Shown here: piece by piece, positions 20,583-32,000 of the stretch
How the letters are laid out: the number at the start of each line of letters is the position of its first letter
Numbering within the stretch: the first letter of the stretch is position 1
Assembly: GCA_964030475.1 (NCBI GenBank)
Contig: CAXIPT010000001.1
Location: 7,569,761-7,633,760, forward strand
Direction of reading: 5' to 3'
From: Tethya wilhelma
Lineage: Eukaryota > Porifera > Demospongiae > Tethyida > Tethyidae
DNA length: 64,000 nt
Notes under the pieces: model-generated
The model's input: the letters and a program-made list of their open reading frames with translations, nothing else
Told to the model about the DNA's origin: nothing
Databases searched by the model: none
Position numbers and translations under genes: made by a program

Positions 20583-22361
20583 ATGAGTCAGGACAACAGC
20601 AAGAAACGATTGCTTGTAACGTTGAAATACTCTAAACCAAAGAGTGGGCAGGTCATAGACAGTAAAATTCTGGACCAAGTACTGAGCCGTATTAGGGGGG
20701 TAAGTTGTATAATTTGCAGTTGACAGTGGGAACCTCATCGATCAGCCTGTAGCCTGCATGCTAGTATTGCTACTCAGCAATATTATAAGTTATGCATGCA
20801 TAATATAAGTTCAGGTTTCATACACTGATGTGTATAATATGCTCTCAATTTTTGTAGCCATTTTAACCTGAAAATAGTTCTAAACAGTTTCTGAATCCAT
20901 GGCCTCCAGAATTCCGACTTGAAAATGGCATAAATTTCAGTTTCAATCTAGAAAGCATAGTATGCTTCACCTTTACGTTTTGGAATGTATTCAAGCATTA
21001 AAACTTTATCATACTAGCTATGAAAGCACGTACTGTTTTTGAAATCTGGTTCAAAAGGTCATCATGTAGTACACTCTCCCTGCGCTGGCCCTGCATTTAG
21101 ACAGGCCTGTGCATCACAATGCTATGAATGTATTTGTACACATGCATTCTTTTGGTATACAGTCCCAGTATACGATCGGATACGACTGCTGTTTGTGTGC
21201 TCGCTTGGCCGATAATTCTCAAACAGAAGCTGCAAAACCCAAGCCTGATGACTTTGTGGTATTAGATTTGAAGTCCTCCTCAAGCAGTACGAAGCAGCCA
21301 TCAGGTGGTTCATTGGATGATATGCTTTTGGCTGGTGATCAGTACTACTGTAAAACTGCACCTGATGGTCTGGACCCTAGTGAGTTATCATTATTATAAT
21401 TAAATTTAATGTTTTCATATAATTATACCAATTTCTTCATGCTAGCATTAGCCTCATTCCCATGCAGGCTCTCTCCCTATGAATATTACATGCTGAAAAA
21501 TAAGAAGGGAGAGAGCCTGGTACGTGAAATCAGATGAATGATGTTTCCTGTAGAGAGACCATAGAGAGAGTTCTCTCCCTTCCTATTTATCAGTGTGTTT
21601 TATTCACAGGGAGAGACGGAACTGGGTAAACCATATAAATTCTAGTTTGTTGTCAGTTATTGAGGCATTGCTAAACAATAATAATTATAATTATTGATAA
21701 CAGAATTTTCATGAATGAGAAAGCAATTAAGATTGTGACTGTCCTTTTGCAAGTCATGAATTATTATATGTATAATATTATTGTATTAATTCAGTCCTGC
21801 ATCTATATCGTGCACACACACACACACACACACACACAGTACATTGTAAATTAAGAGGTTATTCAGTTTGACCCTAAATGTTATTCACAATGTAACATAC
21901 AGGCAAAGTATCTGAGCTTGCACAACCAACCATTTTGGTTGAGGTCTACTTCAATCATATTGAGTCACCTGAATCAAAAGAAAGTTTGTTGTCAGATATA
22001 TACAAGGCTGTTCATGACAACCTTGCCTCACTGCTAGACAATCCTACCGGTGGAAAAATAAAGTGAGTGTTCATGCAAGTGATAAATTTGTTTGCATGAT
22101 GCTTTGAATATTGAACATAATAATAATAATAATAATAACATTATAGCCTCATTTGGAAGTAGATGTAATAATATCATAGTTGTTATTATCCAAGCTAGTT
22201 CACGTGTGACCTTTTTATTGCTTATTTTTTTGTGCAGTATATGTTTTGTGAGCTTCTTCCTTGGCACAGTTAAAGACAGTGACCAAAAGCAGACAAGTCA
22301 TGGTATATTTGGACACCCTTTGTATATGAGTTTTGATTGCAAAGATTGTAACAAAGCTTAA
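20583..22361 (+). CDS. Hypothetical protein, four exons (205 aa)
   Basis: Not recognised. Exons 20583-20699, 21163-21379, 21903-22062 and 22238-22361 join in consistent phases with canonical sites and end in TAA. The N-terminus is basic and beta-like (MSQDNSKKRLLVTLKYSKPK). The middle contains a CxxCxx pair (DCCLCARL), an acidic/serine linker (LDLKSSSSSTKQPSGG) and YYCKTAPDGLDPS. The C-terminal half reads like a folded domain (PTILVEVYFNHIESPESK, then ICFVSFFLGTV) and closes with a possible metal-binding CKDCNKA. No signal peptide or membrane segment, so probably cytosolic or nuclear. The second exon's acceptor was chosen because GGTATACAG keeps phase 0 with exon 1. An inverted-repeat element sits in intron 2. 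Confidence 0.6.
21449..21616. mobile_element. Degenerate copy of the TAGCCTC inverted-repeat element
   Basis: Starts TAGCCTCATTCCCATGCAGG and contains GGCTCTCTCCCT...AGGGAGAGAGCC, closely matching the intact copy at 48827-49066. The right end (TTCACAGGGAGAGACGGAAC) is eroded. It lies in an intron of the 205-aa gene. Confidence 0.65.
21809..21838. repeat. (CA)n microsatellite
   Basis: About 14 CA units in intron 2 of the 205-aa gene. Confidence 0.92.
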
Positions 22362-23010
22362 ACAGGTACACACTAGTTGGCCATCTGTACTCAAGGCTAT
22401 ACCTAGAGGGTGTATAATACGTGTGTTGATATTTGTTTAGTTTTTGTTGTCATTGTAATTTTATAATAATTTTTCTTCCATAATAATAATATTATAATTA
22501 TTATTGTTATTATTGTTAATAATACTTGTTTTGTGCTGCAAATTAATTTTATATCTGTGTATAGTAAACATTATAGTACAGCTATAATGCATGTTTTTTT
22601 CTATTATTATTATAAAAAATTATCCCTTAGTAACTAGCTGCAGTCCATATGGCATTTTTATTAATTTGCTAATGTTGAATTGAACAATTAACGTTGCATG
22701 TGTTATACAGATGAGGTATATATCCAAATAATGCACATCAATGTTAAAATATGAATATATAATTTATATTATATAGACAAGTACAATTCAATCATCTCCA
22801 TAAAATTAATACTACGTACAAATAATAATATTTTAATTATAATATTATTATAATAGAACACTTAGTCTATAATAATTTATTTATATTATAGCTTTTAAAA
22901 AACTTGCAAATACAAGGCTTTACAGATAATATCACAATAAAAATTTAATATCAGGGGTTCAATGCATTGTGTGGGTATATATACATTCAAGTATATGTAA
23001 CGAGTGCAAA
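22362..23010. other. AT-rich spacer with TAA/TTA tracts
   Basis: Extremely AT-rich between two convergent genes, with ATTATT-type simple repeats at about 22465-22530 and 22820-22860. AATAAA-type polyadenylation signals are present on both strands. No coding sequence. Confidence 0.6.
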
Positions 23011-23575
23011 TCACGTAACAGTAGAAGATTCTTTAGTTTCATTTATTGGAAATGAAATCTGCTTTTTGTTTAACTTCTTCCAGCATCCGTAAAAAACAAA
23101 TAATATTATAACAGTGATGACCAGCACCATGACAACAGAGGAATAAATGACAACAGTCTTTGATCGTTTCGTCAAGTATTTCTGCGCCGCTTGTACTTGA
23201 AAGTATGATAAATCTTGATCGTCTCCTGTGGGAGGTTCAGCATATACCAAGGCACATGTGCTATTAGGATAGCATTTCTTGTTGTAGGATAAATCACAAC
23301 CAGTATAGGTGTAGTCAGAACGGTTGAGGTATCGACTTAAGCCGGTGTAAGAGTACTCCACTCTGTTGAACTGAGGAGCGGTGGTCGTAATTGCAATGAA
23401 GTAGTAACTTTCCTCATCGATTGTGATCCGTTCTGTGATACTATTTGCGGTCTGGTTCAAGTCAAAAATTGTATAGCTTTTGGCTAGACCTAGATTTTCT
23501 TTCCAGTGATCTTTGAAGAGTAGATAGTTCTGGTAATCAACAAACAGGCTTACATAAAGTTGGCTGTTCGAAATG
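23011..23575 (-). CDS. Two-membrane-segment glycoprotein family, last exon only
   Basis: The last exon of a relative of the 15.3-kb and 18.2-kb genes, opening at 23575 after an acceptor (GTGTGTAG) whose pyrimidine tract is a (TG)n microsatellite. It encodes about 187 residues: YYFIAITTTAPQFNRVEYSY, SDYTYTGCDLSYNKKC, CALVYAEPP, a linker, a membrane segment (VVIYSSVVMVLVITVIILFV) and a lysine-rich tail. Upstream exons for the N-terminal membrane segment and first half of the ectodomain were not found within the next kilobase, so the gene is partial or its upstream exons lie beyond a repeat-rich stretch. The reading through the microsatellite is not coding. Confidence 0.6.

Positions 23576-23576
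<1 letters not shown>

Positions 23577-23619
<43 letters not shown>
23577..23619. repeat. (CA)n microsatellite forming a splice-acceptor tract
   Basis: On the minus strand this is (TG)n ending in TAG, directly before the last exon of the glycoprotein relative at 23011-23575. Length changes could affect splicing. Confidence 0.85.
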
Positions 23620-23622
<3 letters not shown>

Positions 23623-24074
23623 GAGAAAAAACAACTACTATAACCCTTTCAGCATGTTTCACATGCCAAGGGTTAATAATTAAGGTTACTGGGTACATTC
23701 TGCTATGAAGCCCTTATATATTATACTATATGGTTTGCATGCCCGTAATGGCCATGCGACTCATGAAAATGAAGTAGTCATGTGCCGAAATTCAGAGACT
23801 TGTCTTGTTTCCTTGCTTTTTACTGCACTTCCCATTCCTACACTTCTCATTTTTATATAAAATTTTTACTACTTGTGTAAGTTAAACATAGTCCAGTGCA
23901 CAAAGCCAATACCATTATAGTTGGAAAATTTGGTTGATTGAACCTAACATTGAATTTGGTGGAGCGAGCTTAAGGTATAATCACGTGTGCATATAAGGGC
24001 AGGCACAAAATATACTGGTGGATATTAATTTGGCTATACCGAATCTCATCTGCCAACCCACCAAATTTCCAGCT

Positions 24075-25644
24075 ATCATATTATAAGCAAAGTTTTGTCC
24101 GTGTGTGTGTGTGTGTGTGTGTGTGTAACGGAGGGTCACTGGAAGTGATGCGACCTCGAGCTAAAACGCTACTTTTTCTTTGGACTCTGAAAAATGCAAG
24201 CTATAAAAAGGGTGCCTAGAGAACTAACTTAGATAATACTAGCCTAGGATAGAATCACAGGTGCTACAAGTATGGCTGACTGTTTTTGAGATCGCTAACA
24301 AGGGTCACCCGTGGCATCCTTATCCGACAAAGAAGCGTGATACAGCAGCCAATCTTTCACAAAAGAAGCGTAGCACAGGGAGAGATTTCGCTTCTAAGAG
24401 TCTGCTTCTCTGTCGCTGTACACGAAACACAGCTAGCCAGATAACGAGTTTCTTTGCCAGCTGATTGCAAAAATGGCGGAAGTCGGAAAAGGGTCGTTTG
24501 TGACGTCACGTAGTGAGGCAAATTGCTGAGCTGGCCAATGCAAAGTAGCACCATAGCAAAGCAGTGCCTATACACATGCAGCATTGGTTCCCTTTGAGTT
24601 TCCAATTGCTTATGCCAGAATTGATGTGATTGTTGTGTGTTGCTTCAACTGCAAAGGCTGTTCTAAGCCAACTGACTGACATAGAAGAATATTTATACAC
24701 AATAGCTTTGCTCATCAATTTTATCTTGCTATTGTTTGAGTTATAGTAACTGATCCTATAAACATACACAAACAAGGAGTGGGCGAGCGAAGCGAGCCCC
24801 ACTCCTTGTACAGTACAAACTTTGTAAGTAGTGAAAATTGTAACTTGCATCTGGAAAAGGAATAATAACAATGGTTCATGAGCAGTAAATCTGATACGTG
24901 ACTATACCTAGCAACAATTATGTAACTTAGCATCCATGTTAAATAACCTGAGAATCATGAGGGTAAACATTTAGAAAGACAACATAGTTACACTAAGTTA
25001 ACATTGTTCTAATGGGTGAAACACACTTAGAGCTATCCCACACAATTCCACCCCAATATTGACAATAAGTAGATAGAATTGCTGTTTCATTCCAAACCAG
25101 CACCAATACATGCATGTATGCAGCAGGTAGTTAATGTTGGCAGAATATTGAGGGAGATCTTAATTGAACAACAAAATTAGGGCAAGGCTGTCATAATTTT
25201 CCTTTTTTTTAAAGTTTGAAATTGTCATTAATGTATAAATGATGGGCCCAAAACAATATTATAGCATAATAGTCAGAGAATATTGTGAGTAAGCTATACA
25301 CATCAATTAAGTAGTGTATGAAGTTATTGATGGCATAAGCATCTGTACTGGCACAGCAATTCAGTCAAAGAAAAGCATGCTATACTCTAGGGCCAGGCTA
25401 TAGCTCTGTTTTCTGTACACCAAAAGAGAAACAGACTCCTAGAAGTGAAGACACTACTACACTTCTTTTGAGGAAGATTGGTTTCAATATCCGACAAATA
25501 TTTCTAAAGGCTACAACAAGCTAGCCGTCTCTGGGTACTCTTTTTAGCATCTGTGCTACCCCTTTAGCTCGAGTTAGCATCACTTCCAGTGAACTCCTAT
25601 TAACATACAGACAGAGAAGACCCATAAAACCGTACTAATATGAT
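24075..25644. mobile_element. Foldback element with long inverted arms
   Basis: The left arm (about 24075-24470) and right arm (about 25380-25644) are diverged inverted copies. Paired landmarks are ATCATATTA at the tips, TCACTGGAAGTGATG with CTCGAGCTAA (24132-24163) against its complement at 25569-25597, and AGAGTCTGCTTCTC (left) against AGAGTCTGTTTCTC (right, complement). A (GT)n tract interrupts the left arm. No transposase ORF is evident in the centre, so it is probably non-autonomous. A plus-strand ORF at 24261 lies inside the left arm and is not supported. Confidence 0.6.
24772..24809. repeat. GC-rich hairpin inside the foldback element
   Basis: ACAAGGAGTGGG (24772-24783) and CCCACTCCTTGT (24798-24809) are perfect complements around GAGCGAAGCGAGC, itself nearly palindromic. 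Confidence 0.75.
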
Positions 25645-27196
25645 GGCCAAAATGTTGGTGATAATCTAAAGTCAACTTTCAAAGGCTAATGGCATATACC
25701 CTGTACTAACAAGGCTACCTGCTGCTGGCAAAACCAATATATCATGCATGCAGTAAGCTCAGTGACGGCTTCATTGTGAACTGTTTCTAACTCAATTCTG
25801 TGGTAACTACCCACTGCACCTGGTGTTTAACCAAGAACCCATTATTACTGAACAATACCATACACATAAATCAGTGCTAAATCTTGAACACAAGATAGTC
25901 ACTAAAATTAGTATTCTTGGCAATAAAGTACCACACATCAGTCAGAACCTTTCCCATGGATGAAAGTACAGCAGCAGTCATTGGTATCTACAACAACAAC
26001 ATGCAGTGACATGAAACAACAACACAGCTGCCTAATTCATGACCTTAACTCTAATGACCATTACCGACATGCATAACTACATGTGAATGTCATGCACAGG
26101 GCACAACAAAGGAGCCACATGCTGGGCAAGGCTTGAGAAAATATACATGGCATTGATTGATGTACTGACAACTATAATGCTATTACAGGATGTAAAGCCA
26201 CTTGAATTTAAATTTAACTATCCAACTACACTGATTGGCTCCAACACATGTACTTCATACCTAATTAGTACTGTCTTAAGTCTAAATGAAGCTTGTCTGT
26301 CTATACAAGGAACTTAGCAGAAACTGCTTGTCTCTGGCATGCATGCCAACATATTTGATAAAAGTCTGCAGCACAATAAACACTAATGCACTATAATTAT
26401 ACACCTTACAAAAAGTAACAATTAATGGTTCATATATAACATGAATAATTGCTAAAGAATGCATGTATCTAGCATGCAACAGGCTATATAAGAAGGCCTT
26501 ACAGTTGAGAGCTGCAGGCTAAAATTCCGACTGAATCAAGTTGAATATAGTCACAACTCTCAGCAATTGTTTTGCGTTCAAACAACAGCTGACTCAAAGC
26601 GAATACAAACAATTTGAAGCTAAAGGAACAAAGTGAGACTTGTTGCATGCATGGTAACAGACTGTACATGTAAGAGAGGAAGGCTCAGATTATAATTTGT
26701 CCACATGTGAAATGTAATACTTGCTTCAAATTTGTACCATTACAAAGCAGGAAATATATACTCATATGGTCCTAAACCATAGTCTGGGCCATAGCTAGTA
26801 TTATTTTATATGTTTGAAACTGATACTGTAGGTGGAGAAATTCAAACATTTTCGCTACTAACACAAGTGGCATAAACTTAAAATAAATTATATGGTGAAT
26901 ATTTACCCAATTGACCTAAATGTGAAACATGTGATAAAACAAACAAATTTCTAGCAGCAAAAAATTCCCGATATGTATAATTATAGGGTATGCAGTAAAC
27001 AAAATAGAAACACGAGCAAAATACAGGAAAAAATTTTACCATATTTTAATGACTATACAATAGAAGCAAAATCAAAATAAAAGTGGCAGGCACATGCATC
27101 AGTAGAAATAATATATTTGGTGATCTATACGTTTCAGGAACTGGTGCATACATTGTATGTGAACATGCATACATACAATAGGAGCACAGGCTAACC

Positions 27197-29053
27197 ATGA
27201 GTGCCAGTGCTCTCCCCTTCCACAAAGGAAGCGGAGCATGGGATGGCCAAACTCCCAAGAAAGTTGAAGTTATTGTGATCTATGCTGGATTTGGAGATGC
27301 AACTTTAGTGAAAGTAACTGGAGATAAAGGTTAGTTGGTGGCTAGAAATTGCATATACATTTTCATGTTCAAAATATTTTGTAAAAATTTTTTTTCGGAT
27401 ATTTAGTTTTCATAAATACAGTACATATGAAAAAATTTTAACAAGTCGTCGCGTTCAAAAGTTCACGTTTGAAATTTTCACACATTTTAATTTTCATAAA
27501 TGCAGTGTTATGCTAAAATTTTTGAACTACGAACATTTCCTGATCTAGGGTACTATACAGCTAGCACAATTTAAAGATTGGTGGATGAGACTTAGTACTG
27601 CGAAATTATAATCTGCCAATATTATTTATTTAGCGCACGACGTGACGTGCATGTAGTTGTTGACCTGGCATTGATTTGAGCCAGGCAACCTAGTGTGAAA
27701 GATTGGTACAGGTCACATGAACCATGTTAACTGGTATGTGTTTAATATCAGTTCAAAATTTGATGAAGGTGATCCAGCTCTTTCCTTTGAGGTTGGCCCT
27801 ACGCATTCTACAGATTTCAGTTTAAAAAGAATGCTGTATACTTTTACTTTTCTGGGCTATCTCTATCTGTGTGCTGGTACATATGCACTGCATGTACCAC
27901 ATAGCTGCGCAGCGCTCACATGAGGTCTACTACCAAGCTCAAGTACCGAAGACTATTTGATTTGAGCTAGTTCCTATGAGAATGAGCCAGGCGCGTTAAT
28001 TCGGAACTGGCCCAATAAAGAAGTTAAACTGTGTGGACAGTAATAAAGTAGCAACTAACAATTAGTACACAAAAGAATTAATTCACTTGTATATCTATTG
28101 ACAACTCTTAAAATCATTTCATGTACCCTACCTAGGAGCCAAGCACCACTACCTTATTGATGGAGGCCCTACAACATATCCTTCAGGAGCTGGACATGTG
28201 TTCTTCTTTGCAAATCTCATCGAAGCACTCTTGAAGTATGCATTCAAAGGAACAGATGATGTCTTCAGGGCTGACGGTATTATGGTGACTCATAGTGATG
28301 CTGACCATAAACAAGGGGTGCAGAGGCTTCTTGATAGATTCCCTCCAAACAAAGATCCAAGTCCAGGTAAAGCAAAGTTTGAGTTTGACGGCCCACTCCT
28401 ATTCAATGCCAATGCAATTGTAAAGCTAAGCGATATAAATTTTGTAGACAAAGCTTTGTCTACTGGAGACACAATTGACGGGTTTGAAAACATCTTCACC
28501 TTTTATTTTCCTTACCAAGCCAAAGCTAAAACCTGGTTGTACTATCACAACACTAAGCTTCCAGCCACACCCGGGCCTCCTGGTCCTCCAGCACCCACGG
28601 CACCTACACCAGCTCAACCGTCTTCTGGCACTGCTATATACAACCCAGATCCCAGTGATAGCAACAAGTCCAGTATTCTTCTCAACATATCTGACCTGAA
28701 CACCCCTTCAGATGTTCTAGTCTCCCTCAATGGTGATTCTGTGGGATATTTAGTTTTGGAAGCGCTACAAGGTAAGAACCCCACTGTCTTCAAAGTACCT
28801 CATCATGGGAGTCGTAAGAATAGCATTCCACTTGAAACCTTTGAGCCAGATGGAAAAGACGAGGCTTCGAAACATTTGGCTACTCTTGCCCTTATCCAGT
28901 TTGTGCAAGTTCCACAACCACCAGCTGCTGATCTTATTGTAAATCAGCAGATCACAGAAGGTCACAGACAAAGGTTTGAAAATAAATATGAAGAGATAAC
29001 ACAGGAATTTGGAATCGGTCCAAAGAAATCAAAAGTTACAGTTAAAAAGCCCT
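27197..29053 (+). CDS. N-terminal metallo-beta-lactamase (ComEC-like) domain of the giant lectin protein
   Basis: Exon 1 (27197-27329) and exon 2 (from 28136) join phase 1 at GATAAAG|GTTAGT and CCTAG. The ATG at 27197 gives no signal peptide. The fold is a metallo-beta-lactamase hydrolase close to the hydrolase domain of bacterial ComEC/Rec2: GFGDATLV (residues 32-39), HHYLIDGG, the metal motif H97-S-D99-A-D101-H102, a later NGD (D245) and VPHHGS (H267, H268). A proline-rich insertion (about residues 186-205) lies between motifs. The substrate is unknown; relatives act on phosphoesters or beta-lactam-type bonds. This frame closes at TAA (29053-29055), while the frame of the giant exon is open from 29046, so the two overlap by a few bases and need a one-base shift to join. 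I read them as one gene with a frame break. Confidence 0.75.
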
Positions 29054-32000
29054 AAGCTACGATAAAGTGCTGAAGGATCTTGCAACATCATTTGAAGGTA
29101 AGCTGAAAGCCAAAGGAGTTAGTGTTCCAAATCTTCTCACCACACTTCAAAATCGAAAGGATAAGATTGAACAAAATCTTAATGATCAATCAGTTCCTTC
29201 AACTCAAGTGTATACAAATGGCATGGCTGCTTTTACTTTGCCAACAAACTTCAATTTTGATGACATAAAAAAAGCAGTGCTAGCCGATGCTTACAAACGA
29301 GACAAAGCTATCAGAGATCCAATAAGCTTTCTTCCAAGTGCAAATTTGCCATACAAGGAGAAAGATGCATTCATTGATTTACTCAATTATCTTAGAACAG
29401 ATCGTGCCTATGCTGAAAAAGTGTCCTTACATCTTACCACAAGCTTTTACCAACGCATCAAAGCTAGGACGTACTTTGCCTCAGCCGGAGATCAACATGG
29501 ACACCCTAACTGGCAGGTGGTGAGTGGCATCATCCAAGCTGCTCAACTCACCAAGGCAACTACACCAGCTTACACATGTAGGATCCTCTTAACTTCCGGA
29601 AATGGAATTGATGAGGACAATCTACCAGACAACACTACTGATGACTGGACCCAGTACGTCTCTCTCCAGTACTTTGCTGGGCAGTCTGCTTCTGTCACCA
29701 TCGATCCTTCTGTCAATCCAATGACTCTTCTTCCTGGAGCTGTTCAATGGACACAAGGGATACCTCTTCAGCCAAACATGCTTAAAGAGCAGTACAATAA
29801 AACAGCAGGAGCTTTGCAGCTGAAGACACTCCGCACAGCAGCACATGGTAAAAAGTTTCATGTTAAACCATCTGGCCACAACGTCTGGCTCAATTTCGCA
29901 GTAGATCCAGCTACAACCAATGTAACTTTCCAGCTAGATGCTACTGCAGCTTCACTTGAAGTGACTACCACAGTCTTTAGTGAGGAAAAGGTAGGGTACA
30001 AAATAGACGTAGTCTTTACGCTCACCCTACAAAACAGCAAAAAAGAAACAACATCAATTTTTGGTCTAATTGGCTCAAATGTCGCAGAAAGTGCCACATA
30101 CAAGTTGTTTCAAAAAGTTCCAAACACAACAGGTGGTGTGGATGTACACTATTTTCATGTTTCAGCAGGAGCACTTGCTAAGAGCACCAACTACAATGAT
30201 GGTGCTTACTTTGAATTCCGAGAGCCACCAAAACCCTCCAGCACTACACGAGTTCGTCGTTCAGCCATGGCATATTCAGCTCCTGCTAGTAGTGGGCAAG
30301 CGTACTTTTCTCTTTCTCACTATCTAACATCACTGAGTAATGTACCCAGTGACTATACCATCAATTCTATTTTGGGCACAATGTTTAGTGACTCTGATCA
30401 TGAAGATTTACACCCAAGCATACAGACTGGATTCTTCACTAAATTTGTAACATGGACGGTTAGCGAGTCTTCCACCTTCTTGAGCACTATAGCCAGTCTT
30501 AACATTGAAGTTCCAGCAACAGATAATACAATCTACTCATTTCGCATACAATCTGCCAGAATGGATGTGAAGATCCCTGATAGAATGATTGATCTACAAT
30601 TTTTGGTGCACGATTCTGGAGCAATGTTTTCCATAGAGTTGACAAAAATGCGGTGGACACAAGACCTTACTAGTGGCGTTCGAACACTTGTCATGGATAG
30701 GATTATAGGGGAGACTATACCTGGCACTCCCCTCATTGGAGTCACCAGCACACTGCTCTTCACCGAGTTCATGGATTCAATAGACTACCATGGCGATGCA
30801 ACAGCTACAGCTTCTAAGGCACTGCTTGACCTTATTGTGTCACCGCACGAGATCTCTCAACTGTTTACAAGTCCAAAACTGATTGAAGAATCACCATCGC
30901 AACAGTACATCAAGGCAATGATGTCCTGGAATGTTGACGGTTCATCCACATTTGGAATGAACAACGGTATCCTCTCAAAAGCAAACATCAATCTCATTCA
31001 GCCATCAAGCCCGCCGCAATTCCAAGACCTCACAGTCTCAGCCACAACCATCTATATCAAAGACCCAAAGTCAACCAATCTCACCTTGAAATTGATCTTA
31101 CATACAACAGATACTAAAGGAAATTCAGTCAAAATATCTTTTGCAATGGAGCAGCTGATAGAAGAGTTTTCACAACGGTTTCTGGACTACTTAAGAGCAA
31201 TGGGGATACTTAATGATCCCAGTTCTTACAATTTCCTTGACTCAGTCATGCTACTTTTGGGTTCAGAAACTTCAGGTTTTCTAACCTTATCATCATTCAC
31301 ACGAGCATTGGTAAGCAAAGTGTTTCAATGGGAAGTAAATCAAACAACATCAACTGTCAAATTCGTCACTTCCCCAGTTGGCCCAAAGCTTATAGAAGCA
31401 ACTCTAGCTGCTTCAATTCCTGATGAGGGTAATACCATGGATCTTGGAATTAGTAAGATTATTCAGTTGAAGTCTCTTGCTTTTAAAGTTCCAAATATTT
31501 TTCAGACAGATCAATTGGAGATCACATCCCCTTATCTGACAGCTGATGTCTTGGTCGGTGAGAAATCAGCCAGAATTACAGCAGTTACTCCACAGGGAAA
31601 TGAACTTCCTTCTCTCAAAGTTGAGCTGACACAGAACATCAGTCTCAATAATATTGTCTCTTTTCTTGGTCTCGACAGTAGTATAGCGAATGCCAATGTT
31701 CCTATGCTTTCAAGGCTTCTCAAGGACATTCAAATTACCTCTGCAGGTTTTACAATTCAACAGAAAGTCCTAAACTCCAACCAGTCATGGCTCTCATCAG
31801 TATTCTTTGCTGTTCAGTTTTCTAATGTGAGTTCATATCTACCCCCTGCTTTCTCTAGTCTACAAGATATTGAAGCTCAAGTTGTAGTATACCAGCCACG
31901 GCTTTCTCTAAAGAAAATTTCAGTCAATGTTACATTCAACTTCACAGTTGCCATACAAGGAGGTGGTGCCAGCACAGAGAATGTCAACCTAGCTGCAATA

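Larger units (their letters stand above)
23576..27196. other. 3.6-kb gene-poor region
   Basis: Contains (CA)n at 23577-23619, the dispersed repeat near 23825-23880, the foldback element at 24075-25644 and a dispersed repeat at about 25055-25110. The remainder (25645-27196) is AT-rich with only short ORFs lacking similarity or splice support. I see no gene. Confidence 0.55.

Noticed and set aside
23576..23634. Start codon and Cys-Val-rich N-terminus for the 23-kb glycoprotein
   Set aside because: This part is a microsatellite in the intron's acceptor tract, not coding sequence.
24261..24464. 67-aa plus-strand ORF as a gene
   Set aside because: It lies within the left arm of the foldback element and has no splice or similarity support.
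29043..29049. Programmed -1 frameshift signal
   Set aside because: T AAA AAG does not allow proper re-pairing of the P-site tRNA, and no strong downstream structure is evident; a missing base is simpler.
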